From contig CAMWPK010000070.1 of the NCBI GenBank assembly GCA_947176115.1, positions 1 to 7,746 of the forward strand: 7,746 bases of DNA, in the 5' to 3' direction. Shown here one piece after another: positions 1 to 6,308 of the stretch. This stretch comes from an uncultured Clostridia bacterium. GTDB lineage: Bacteria; Bacillota; Clostridia; Christensenellales; UBA3700. Under the pieces are notes generated by a model, which was not told the DNA's origin, did not search any database, and was given only the letters and a program-made list of their open reading frames with translations. Position numbers and translations under genes: made by a program. Positions within the stretch are counted from its first letter, which is position 1. Every line of letters begins with the position of its first letter.

Positions 1-279
1 TTAACGTTTGAAATAAATATTAGCTTTCAAAACGGAAATATTTCAATAGTTAAAAAATATCCGATAAAAGAAATATTGCTCTATGATGGAAAAGCTAGTC
101 AATTAAAACTAATAGATTTTTATTCAATAGCAGATAGCGACCGTAAAAAATACGTCAGGTTGTGTTCGAAAAGTTGCGAAGAAGGCGTATATATGGTAGA
201 ATTATTTGAAAGAAAATACTTAATTTATATAGACGATTACTTATTTTCGTTAATTGAGGTGAATAGTGATTTATCTTGA
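1..279 (+). CDS. 3' end of an unrecognised gene (partial, 5' end outside window)
   Basis: This reading frame is open from the first base of the window and ends at a TGA at 277-279, giving about 92 C-terminal residues of a longer protein. A TTG at 76 could act as a start, but the frame is open upstream of it, so the gene most likely begins outside the window. The visible part mixes short hydrophobic beta-like runs (for example YLIYIDDYLFSLIEV near the end) with charged residues (DSDRKKYVRL) and has two cysteines in CSKSC. There is no clear membrane helix and no motif I can place in a family. The end overlaps the start of the cysteine desulfurase by 14 nt, and that gene's ribosome binding site lies inside this coding sequence. 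Co-transcription and translational coupling are therefore likely. A role in sulfur transfer would be a guess from position alone. Confidence 0.6.
   Translation, partial: LTFEINISFQNGNISIVKKYPIKEILLYDGKASQLKLIDFYSIADSDRKKYVRLCSKSCEEGVYMVELFERKYLIYIDDYLFSLIEVNSDLS
256..262 (+). promoter_or_regulatory. Ribosome binding site of the cysteine desulfurase gene
   Basis: GAGGTGA is a full match to part of the anti-Shine-Dalgarno complement AGGAGGTGA and lies just upstream of the GTG at 266. It fixes this unusual GTG as the start, since the same frame has a stop codon (TGA) at 260-262. The site lies inside the end of the upstream gene, as expected for translational coupling. The identical heptamer is used again in front of thiI. 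Confidence 0.8.
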
Positions 280-1447
280 CAATGCGGCTACGACAAGATT
301 GGATGACGGCTGTTGGGAAAAACTTAAACAATATAATTGCCAAGAATTTTACAATCCTTCGGCGCTTTATCGTAAGGCTATGGAAAGTAGCAAGGCGATC
401 AAGAGCGCAAGAGGAGTTATTGCAAAATCTTTGGGAGCTAAGAGCGAGGAAATTATATTCACTGCGTCCGGTAGCGAAGCCGATAATATTGCTTTGCTAT
501 GTTCGCTTAAAGCAAAGAGCGGAAAGGTTATCGTCGGTTCTAGCGAACATAGCGCAGTATATAATTGTGCCTTGGAGTTGAAAGTCAGGGGGTATGACGT
601 CGAGTTCGTACCATGCGATAGATATGGACGTACTGATATGGCTGAATTACAGGCTATGCTTGATGAAAAAGTCGTATTGGTGTCAATTATGCACGTTTGT
701 AATGAAACGGGCGCGCTCAATGATTTGGCGAGCATATCCAAATTGATAAAGGCTAAATCTCCTCGCGCTTTATTTCACTCTGACGGAGTTCAGGCGTACG
801 GTAAGATATCCGTAGACGTAAAGTCATTGGGAGTTGATTTGTATTCGATAAGCGGTCATAAGATACATGCTCCTAAGGGTATCGGCGCATTGTATTGCAG
901 GAGCGGACTTTATCTAAAAACTTTTGTGTATGGCGGTGGACAGGAGAACGGGGTGCGTTCCGCCACTGAAAACGTACCTTCAATAATGGCGTTTGCCGAT
1001 GTTGTTGAACGCAATTTCTGCAATTTGAAGAATAATTTCAAGAACGTCAGTGAGTTGAGGGATTATTTATTATGTGAGTTGAATAATAACTTTGAAAATA
1101 TTAAAGTTAACACTGACGTAGAAAATTCTTCACCATACGTATTTTCTTTTGCTCTTAATAGCGCAAGGGGAGAAGTCATGGTGCATTGTCTTGAAGATAA
1201 GGGCGTAATTGTAGGCACGGGATCAGCTTGCAATTCTCAAAAGTCAACTAAGAGGATACCGCAAGCGCTTGGGATAAACGATGATTACGCGCAAGGTATG
1301 TTGAGGGTCAGTTTTAATGAGAGTAATACGAAAGCCGACGTCGATTGTTTTGTGAAGGCTCTTAGAGAGAGCTTGTTGGAATTGATAAAGTATCAAAAAA
1401 CTGCGTCTAAAGACGAGTGTATATTGTCGAGATTAAAATTGAGGTGA
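266..1447 (+). CDS. Cysteine desulfurase, NifS/IscS family (likely sulfur donor to ThiI)
   Basis: This 393-residue PLP enzyme takes sulfur from L-cysteine, releases alanine and holds the sulfur as a persulfide for transfer. It starts with the family signature MIYLDNAATT. The PLP lysine is K199 in SGHKIHAPKG. Other cofactor or substrate positions visible are the SGSEADN loop (68-74), H95 in SSEHS, N146, D173 and Q176 in HSDGVQ, and R231 in RSATEN. The catalytic cysteine is C322 in GTGSACNS. Length is close to the usual 380-400. The usual NNE(I/T)G segment reads CNETG here, with one Asn replaced by Cys145. The protein has 13 cysteines, which is many. The GTG start is set by an upstream in-frame stop at 260 and a GAGGTGA site. 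The gene ends two bases before thiI. In Bacillus subtilis the desulfurase next to thiI (NifZ) feeds 4-thiouridine synthesis, so the same job is inferred here. A general role in Fe-S assembly is possible but less supported, as no iscU or sufU is visible. Confidence 0.93.
   Translation: MIYLDNAATTRLDDGCWEKLKQYNCQEFYNPSALYRKAMESSKAIKSARGVIAKSLGAKSEEIIFTASGSEADNIALLCSLKAKSGKVIVGSSEHSAVYNCALELKVRGYDVEFVPCDRYGRTDMAELQAMLDEKVVLVSIMHVCNETGALNDLASISKLIKAKSPRALFHSDGVQAYGKISVDVKSLGVDLYSISGHKIHAPKGIGALYCRSGLYLKTFVYGGGQENGVRSATENVPSIMAFADVVERNFCNLKNNFKNVSELRDYLLCELNNNFENIKVNTDVENSSPYVFSFALNSARGEVMVHCLEDKGVIVGTGSACNSQKSTKRIPQALGINDDYAQGMLRVSFNESNTKADVDCFVKALRESLLELIKYQKTASKDECILSRLKLR
1441..1447 (+). promoter_or_regulatory. 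Ribosome binding site of thiI
   Basis: GAGGTGA overlaps the last codons and the TGA stop (1445-1447) of the cysteine desulfurase gene and precedes the ATG at 1450. It supports 1450 over the in-frame ATG at 1417, which would place 11 extra residues inside the upstream gene without a comparable site. The overlap of stop codon and binding site implies coupled translation of the two proteins. Confidence 0.75.
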
Positions 1448-1449
1448 AA

Positions 1450-2625
1450 ATGGAAACAAAAAAAGTAATACTTTTGAGGTATGGAGAACTGTTCCTAAAG
1501 GGAAAAAATAGGAATCTATTTGAGAAAAGGTTGATTGAAAATATAAAAAAATCTTTGATTGGTGTCGATTATAAATTTATTCGCACGCAAAATAGATATT
1601 ACATAGAAGATTATGACGCAGATATGCAACAAAGTATAATTGATAGAGTAACCAAAGTTTTTGGACTTCATTCTCTTTCCGTAGCGTTAAAAGTTCGGAC
1701 GAGTTACGACAATCTCAAGGAAGCGGTATTGCAATTTATACCTCAAAGTGGTACGTTTAGGGTTACGACAAAGCGGGCTGACAAGAGTTTGGACAAAAAC
1801 AGTATGCAGATATCTGCAATGCTAGGCGGTTATTTGCTGTCAAAAAATTCTCAAATTTCAGTAGATCTTTACTATCCGCAAAGCGAGATATGCGTTGATA
1901 TAAGAGAAAATGGATATTCATACGTATTTTCCGATAAGATTGACTGCGCTCAAGGTATGCCTGTAGGGACAGCCGGCAGAGGTATGTTGCTCCTGAGCGG
2001 TGGATTTGATTCTCCGGTTGCCGGATATAGAATGGCAAGAAGAGGTATGCAAATATTTGGGGTTCATTACCACAGTTATCCGCATACGAGTGAAATGGCG
2101 CAACAAAAAGTCATAGATTTAGCGGGGAAATTGACGAAATATTGCGGAGATATAAAGTTATTCATAGTCAAATTCACAGAAATTCAGCAAGCAATACACG
2201 AATATTGCCGAGAAGATTATATGATTACCATAATGCGTAGAATTATGGTTGAAATAGCTGAAAAATTAGCAATAGAAAATAAATGCGGGGCGTTGATAAC
2301 AGGCGAGAGCCTTGCTCAAGTGGCAAGTCAGACAACAAGGAGTATTACAGTAACAAACGACGCTGTCAAAACTATGCCTATTTTCAGACCGCTAATTGGT
2401 ATGGATAAGTATGAAATAATGGATACTGCGGAGAAAATAGACACTTATGCAATATCTGAACTTCCTTATGAGGACTGTTGCACTGTATTTTTGCCAAAAA
2501 ATCCTGTAATCAAGCCCGATTTGCAGATAGCAATAAAAGAACAGGCTAAAATCAAAGATTTGGAAAAAATGATAGAAAAAGCAGTAGAAACTGTGGAAAT
2601 AATGGATATAAAGCCAGAATTTTAA
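1450..2625 (+). CDS. thiI: tRNA 4-thiouridine sulfurtransferase ThiI (no rhodanese domain)
   Basis: ThiI adenylates U8 of tRNA and replaces its oxygen with sulfur to give 4-thiouridine, a near-UV sensor base. In some bacteria it also serves thiazole synthesis. The 391-residue protein has an N-terminal ferredoxin-like part (about 1-60, with LLRYGELFLKGKNR), a THUMP domain (about 60-165) for binding the acceptor stem, and a PP-loop ATPase domain. The PP-loop is SGGFDSP at 183-189. Further motifs are TGESLAQVASQT (284-295; the family usually has SLGQ, so Ala289 is a small change), RPLIGMDKYEI (313-323), and the pair C343-C344 in YEDCCTVF. One of these probably corresponds to the E. coli catalytic cysteine C344. 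The C-terminal rhodanese domain of the 482-residue E. coli protein is absent, as in Bacillus ThiI. Sulfur would then come directly from the desulfurase encoded just upstream. The start at 1450 is chosen from the GAGGTGA site and the usual N-terminus. Confidence 0.95.
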   Translation: METKKVILLRYGELFLKGKNRNLFEKRLIENIKKSLIGVDYKFIRTQNRYYIEDYDADMQQSIIDRVTKVFGLHSLSVALKVRTSYDNLKEAVLQFIPQSGTFRVTTKRADKSLDKNSMQISAMLGGYLLSKNSQISVDLYYPQSEICVDIRENGYSYVFSDKIDCAQGMPVGTAGRGMLLLSGGFDSPVAGYRMARRGMQIFGVHYHSYPHTSEMAQQKVIDLAGKLTKYCGDIKLFIVKFTEIQQAIHEYCREDYMITIMRRIMVEIAEKLAIENKCGALITGESLAQVASQTTRSITVTNDAVKTMPIFRPLIGMDKYEIMDTAEKIDTYAISELPYEDCCTVFLPKNPVIKPDLQIAIKEQAKIKDLEKMIEKAVETVEIMDIKPEF

Positions 2626-2647
2626 TTGAATTAGAGCATTTTTTATG

Positions 2648-2675
2648 TATGGCGTCTGATTGGCGCCGTAATTTT
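2648..2675 (+). terminator. Probable intrinsic terminator downstream of thiI
   Basis: A 9-bp stem pairs 2648-2656 with 2662-2670 around the 5-nt loop TGATT. It contains the GC core GGCG/CGCC and two G-T wobble pairs. It is followed on the + strand by ATTTTATCTAATTTTT, an interrupted T-rich tail. It lies 22 nt after the thiI stop and slightly overlaps the last codon of the convergent penicillin-binding protein gene. On the - strand the stem is followed by an A-rich run, so the hairpin would not work as an ordinary terminator for that gene. No clear terminator of the - strand gene is visible. An outer inverted repeat (GAGC plus T-run at 2634-2643, A-run plus GCTC at 2688-2696) encloses the hairpin. 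Confidence 0.5.
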
Positions 2676-4935
2676 ATCTAATTTTTGAAAAAGCTCCGTT
2701 TGAGTTGTATTTATTTGGCGCTCCCAAAATCTCATTGGCATCGTCATCTATATAATAAGGGATTATTGTAATAGTGTTACCAAAAAAGCTATCAACATTT
2801 ATTTGGTAATTTGCGTCGCCAAAACTGTTTTTAATATCGTACAGTAGCGTTTCGCCTTTAAGGAAATCGCGCTTGTAAATCTTGTAGCACAGTTTAGGAT
2901 TAAGCGAAAATTTAACCGATACGTTGGAATAATTCTGCTGAAATTGCAAATTATCAACTGCAGGTCTGTCATAAGTGCTGTCAATTTCGCTAGGTAGACA
3001 TTTTTGTGAAAATACGCAACTTAGCACACTGTTTTTCGGCGCATTTTTACTTGCTAAAATCACCTCATTAGAATGTTCGTAAGAGTATTTATCTATATTA
3101 GCTTCTATAATGCCGTTGGGTATGGCAAAGTCTTTTGGAGCTTCTCTATAATAATTATCTAAAAAGTTCTTAAACATAAGCGTTGTTGCACCACCGCCTG
3201 TCTGCGTTGCGGGTAAAGTACCGCCTTGCCAAAATAAGAACGTGTCTTGAGAGGTATATCCTACGGAATAGATATCGCTATTAAAGTCTTTATTTTCTAA
3301 AGAAACGGTGCCTGTCTTACAAGCTACTTGATAATTTAGCGTTGACAACTTCTTTGCAGTGCCGTTTTTGGCTGTATTTATGAGCATATTAGTCATTAAA
3401 TACGAGCTTTGTTCATCAAAAATTCTAGTCGATATTCTATTATTATAGTCATATACGATATTTCCGTCTTTATTGGTTATTTGTCTGATAAATGTCGGGG
3501 AGTTGTATAGACCGTAATTAGATAATGTCGCATAACCGCCAAGTAGGTCTATCATACTTATTCCGTAAGTCGTACCGCCGAGAGCTAAGGCGAGATTGTC
3601 GTCTTTTTCATCGGTCGTGATATTCATTTTGGCAAGATAATTGCGGGACGTAGTTGGGCTTAACTGCTGAAGCACTTTGACAGAGGGGATATTCAAAGAC
3701 ATTTCTACGCAATCGTTAATACTTGTCCAACCATAGTATTTGTCCTTAAAGTTGCTGGGCGAGTAGTTGCCGAAAGACGTTGGCTCATCTAGTATTTTAG
3801 TGTAAGGGCTTATTAGTCCCTGATCCAAAGCCGGAGCATAGCATGCCAGTGGCTTGATGGTAGAACCGACCTGTCTTTTGAATTCAAAGATATTTATATT
3901 TTCTCTGGAAGCTAAAGCCTTGACACCTAAGGTATCGTTGTTACAGACTATTCCAATACCGTTTGGATTGTCGGAAGTAGAAGAGTAGTAAGAGTCGTTA
4001 AAGATTGACGACGTCAACTGCATTTGTGCAGAGGTATCGTAGAAAGTGGATATTTTATAGCCTCTGCTTAAGAGTGTTTTTTCGTCTATATTCAATATTT
4101 TGCAAGCCTCATACCTAGTATTGAGTAGATAAATTTTGGCTTGATTATTCTCAATTAATGCGTTTTTAATAATAATATTCGCGGTTTTATAACTATTGTA
4201 TATATTTTCAGATATTTTGCCTTGATCATACATCAATTTCAAAACAACTCTGGCTCGCTCTATGGAATTGTCGTAATTATTGATAGGATTGTATTTGGTA
4301 GGACTCTTAACAATGCCTGCGAGCATGGCGCATTCCAAGGCGTTTAGTTCGTCAAGAGATTTATCAAAAAATCTCAAAGACGCGTTTTTTACGCCATATT
4401 CGCCACTGCCAAAATAGAGCATATTCAGATAATATTCCATTATCTCTTCCTTGGACAGCATTTTTTCAAGTTTAATTGCAGTCTGCATTTCTTTGAATTT
4501 TCTTGAAAAAGTCTGTTCGCTAGAGTAATAAACGTTTTTGGCAAGCTGTTGGGTAATCGTAGACGCTCCTTGAGTGCGATTTCCCTTTATATTATTAAGC
4601 AATGCGCCTGCTATACGCACGTAATCGATACCGTTGTGCGAATAAAAGCGCTTGTCCTCAACGGCAATGAAAGCATCGGATAATAGTTGGGGAATTTGAG
4701 AATAATCGACGTATTTTTCACTTTTTAGGTCGGCAATAGGTCTATCTTGATTGTCTGTAATTATCAAATTTTCTTGATTTGTCTGAAGTTGTGACATATC
4801 CGGGGTATCTCCGCCAAAATATAACGTACCGAAAAATATGCTCAAAGCCAGTAATGACATTATCATCATCGTAGCCGATATTATTGCAAATGTCTTAAAT
4901 AGTTTTTTTGATACGCTAGTATTATTTTTTTTCAT
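2674..4935 (-). CDS. Class A penicillin-binding protein (GT51 glycosyltransferase plus transpeptidase)
   Basis: This 753-residue bifunctional enzyme polymerises lipid II into glycan strands and cross-links the stem peptides outside the membrane. A short basic N-terminus precedes one membrane segment (about 14-40). The GT51 domain (about 55-240) shows EDKRFYSHNG with catalytic E93, GASTITQQLAKN (123-134), the conserved E167 in IMEYYLN, and YFGSGEYGV. The transpeptidase domain (about 320-605) has all three penicillin-binding motifs: S358-T-I-K361, S413-L-N415 and K540-T-G542, so both activities look intact. About 140 residues follow (612-753) and may hold a fibronectin type III-like domain; that part is inference. 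Nine cysteines (202, 278, 331, 365, 409, 539, 640, 646, 683) all fall outside the membrane, one next to the KTG motif. The ATG at 4935 keeps the full anchor; later Met codons would cut it. Only a weak AAGTGA site precedes it. It is transcribed against both neighbours, so it forms its own unit. Overall match is to the PBP1A/PonA group. Confidence 0.94.
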   Translation of the reverse strand: MKKNNTSVSKKLFKTFAIISATMMIMSLLALSIFFGTLYFGGDTPDMSQLQTNQENLIITDNQDRPIADLKSEKYVDYSQIPQLLSDAFIAVEDKRFYSHNGIDYVRIAGALLNNIKGNRTQGASTITQQLAKNVYYSSEQTFSRKFKEMQTAIKLEKMLSKEEIMEYYLNMLYFGSGEYGVKNASLRFFDKSLDELNALECAMLAGIVKSPTKYNPINNYDNSIERARVVLKLMYDQGKISENIYNSYKTANIIIKNALIENNQAKIYLLNTRYEACKILNIDEKTLLSRGYKISTFYDTSAQMQLTSSIFNDSYYSSTSDNPNGIGIVCNNDTLGVKALASRENINIFEFKRQVGSTIKPLACYAPALDQGLISPYTKILDEPTSFGNYSPSNFKDKYYGWTSINDCVEMSLNIPSVKVLQQLSPTTSRNYLAKMNITTDEKDDNLALALGGTTYGISMIDLLGGYATLSNYGLYNSPTFIRQITNKDGNIVYDYNNRISTRIFDEQSSYLMTNMLINTAKNGTAKKLSTLNYQVACKTGTVSLENKDFNSDIYSVGYTSQDTFLFWQGGTLPATQTGGGATTLMFKNFLDNYYREAPKDFAIPNGIIEANIDKYSYEHSNEVILASKNAPKNSVLSCVFSQKCLPSEIDSTYDRPAVDNLQFQQNYSNVSVKFSLNPKLCYKIYKRDFLKGETLLYDIKNSFGDANYQINVDSFFGNTITIIPYYIDDDANEILGAPNKYNSNGAFSKIR

Positions 4936-4936
4936 T

Positions 4937-4946
4937 ATAATATTAT
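4937..4946. repeat. 10-bp perfect palindrome just upstream of the PBP start
   Basis: ATAATATTAT reads the same on both strands and begins two bases outside the - strand ATG at 4935. It could be a regulator site, part of the - strand -10 region (GATAAT or TAATAT overlap it), or chance in an AT-rich spacer. I could not assign a confident promoter to the penicillin-binding protein gene. Confidence 0.4.
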
Positions 4947-4949
4947 CAC

Positions 4950-4978
4950 TTGTCTTTTTTTTAGATTTTAGATATAAT
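4950..4978 (+). promoter_or_regulatory. Sigma70-type promoter of miaB-mutS
   Basis: The -35 box TTGTCT (4950-4955, 4 of 6 to TTGACA) and a perfect -10 box TATAAT (4973-4978) are separated by exactly 17 bp. The spacer holds a T-run and a tandem TTTTAGA repeat. Transcription would be expected to start around 4984-4986, which is at the miaB ATG (4985), so the transcript may have little or no leader. The promoter lies in the 49-bp divergent region and would drive miaB and the tightly linked mutS. Confidence 0.65.
4959..4972. repeat. Tandem 7-bp repeat TTTTAGA x2 in the promoter spacer
   Basis: Two exact head-to-tail copies of TTTTAGA (4959-4965 and 4966-4972) fill most of the spacer between the -35 and -10 boxes of the miaB promoter. 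A direct repeat here could bind a regulator or simply bend the DNA. In AT-rich sequence it may also be chance. Confidence 0.4.
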
Positions 4979-4986
4979 TGTTATAT
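4972..4986. repeat. Inverted repeat across the miaB -10 box and start codon
   Basis: The arms ATATAA (4972-4977) and TTATAT (4981-4986) are perfect complements around the 3-nt centre TTG. The repeat covers nearly all of the -10 box and the first two bases of the miaB ATG. A protein bound here would block RNA polymerase, so it is a candidate operator. The low complexity makes chance a real alternative. Confidence 0.35.
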
Positions 4987-6307
4987 GCAAAAATATAAGA
5001 TTATTACATATGGATGCCAAATGAACATCCATGAATCGGAAAAAATAGCAGGTACGCTTCAGTCTATGGGGTACGAAGAGTGCGACAACGAAAACGACGC
5101 CGACGTAATCGTATTCAATACCTGCTGTATAAGAGATAACGCAGAAAAACGAGCTTTGGGCAATATCGGAGCTATTAAGCATATAAAAAAAGCTAAGCCG
5201 GAGTTGATTTTGGCTGTTGTTGGGTGCATGACTCAACAAGACGGAGCAGGTCTGAATTTAAGACAGAAATATCCTTACGTAGATATAGTTCTTGGAACTA
5301 ATAATCTTGCTGAATTAAAGAACGCTATAATTAGAATAAAAAATTCAGGGAAAAAGAGCGTACTTATAGATCCCAACGAGCGCCCCGAAGTTCTTGAAGG
5401 GGAACTAAAATACCGTACCAGCGGTTGCAACGCTTGGTTAAACATAATGTACGGTTGTAATAATTTTTGTACTTACTGTATTGTTCCGTACGTTAGAGGA
5501 AGAGAAAGAAGCCGTAATATGCTAAACGTTCTTGATGAGTTTAAGGCTCTTATCGATCAAGGATACAAAGAGATTACTTTGTTGGGTCAAAACGTAAATT
5601 CATACGGACACGACTTAGATGACGGAAGTAATTTTGCTAAATTACTTGAGGAGATAGCCAAAATCGAGGGTAAACATAGGGTTAGATTTATGACGTCGCA
5701 CCCAAAAGACCTCAATCGTGACGTTATTGATATCATTGCTGAGAGTAAAAATATTTGTAATAATATTCATTTGCCAATACAGTCAGGCTCCAACAAGATA
5801 CTAAAGTTAATGAACCGACATTATACTAGAGAATATTATCTAGACACGATTGACGCTATAAAGGCAAAGATACCTGATTGCGGAATTACCACAGATTTAA
5901 TGGTAGGCTTTCCGTATGAAGAGGAAGAGGACTTTGAAGATACTTTGGATATAGTGAGAAGAGTAAAGTACTCCAGCGCGTTCACTTTTATATATTCAGT
6001 ACGCAAAGGTACAAAAGCCTCTTTGATGCCACAAATTCCGCCGGAAGTATCTAAAGACAGAATCAAGAGGCTCATAGCCGAGCAAAATAAAATAACAAAA
6101 GAACTCTCAAAAGAATACGAGGGCAATGTCTACGAAGTACTATGCGAAGATAATGCTCCTAAAAAAGTCGGCTACGTGTGCGGAAGAAGCGATAGTGGTA
6201 GACTTGTTACCTTTGAAGGTAATTCCGACCTAATAGGTCAATTTGTAAACGTAAAGATAAATAAATCTCAGTCGGCATCATTGTTCGGCGAGATTGTGGA
6301 GGAATAG
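4985..6307 (+). CDS. miaB: tRNA-2-methylthio-N6-dimethylallyladenosine synthase MiaB
   Basis: MiaB is a radical-SAM methylthiotransferase that adds a methylthio group to C2 of isopentenyl-adenosine 37 in tRNAs reading UNN codons, which helps reading-frame maintenance. The 440-residue protein has the full three-part build. The N-terminal domain (UPF0004) carries cluster cysteines C11 (TYGCQMN), C47 (NTCCIR) and C81 (VGCMTQQ). The radical-SAM core has C158-x3-C162-x2-C165 in YGCNNFCTYCIVPYVRGRE. A TRAM domain (about 375-438) binds tRNA. The GCQMN and CIVPYVRGRE forms match MiaB rather than RimO or MtaB. An in-frame ATG at 4838 lies inside the opposite-strand gene and would add a long hydrophobic stretch foreign to the family. 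The next Met (residue 13) would lose C11. The start is therefore 4985, although no Shine-Dalgarno sequence precedes it. mutS follows after one base. Confidence 0.95.
   Translation: MQKYKIITYGCQMNIHESEKIAGTLQSMGYEECDNENDADVIVFNTCCIRDNAEKRALGNIGAIKHIKKAKPELILAVVGCMTQQDGAGLNLRQKYPYVDIVLGTNNLAELKNAIIRIKNSGKKSVLIDPNERPEVLEGELKYRTSGCNAWLNIMYGCNNFCTYCIVPYVRGRERSRNMLNVLDEFKALIDQGYKEITLLGQNVNSYGHDLDDGSNFAKLLEEIAKIEGKHRVRFMTSHPKDLNRDVIDIIAESKNICNNIHLPIQSGSNKILKLMNRHYTREYYLDTIDAIKAKIPDCGITTDLMVGFPYEEEEDFEDTLDIVRRVKYSSAFTFIYSVRKGTKASLMPQIPPEVSKDRIKRLIAEQNKITKELSKEYEGNVYEVLCEDNAPKKVGYVCGRSDSGRLVTFEGNSDLIGQFVNVKINKSQSASLFGEIVEE
6298..6302 (+). promoter_or_regulatory. Ribosome binding site of mutS
   Basis: GGAGG, followed by six bases and the ATG at 6309, is the best-formed binding site in the window. 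It lies within the last codons of miaB, whose TAG stop is at 6305-6307, so mutS translation is probably coupled to miaB. The contrast with miaB, which has no such site, is notable. Confidence 0.85.
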
Positions 6308-6308
6308 T

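Noticed and set aside
367..741. - strand open frame of 124 codons inside the desulfurase gene
   Set aside because: It is antisense to strongly conserved PLP-enzyme sequence and its product shows no family features.
1417..1449. Earlier thiI start at ATG 1417
   Set aside because: The GAGGTGA site points to 1450, and the normal ThiI N-terminus begins there; the extra residues lie inside the desulfurase gene.
4838..4984. N-terminal extension of MiaB from an ATG at 4838
   Set aside because: It would overlap the PBP start on the other strand and the promoter, and add 49 mostly hydrophobic residues not seen in MiaB, which normally begins a few residues before the YGCQMN motif.
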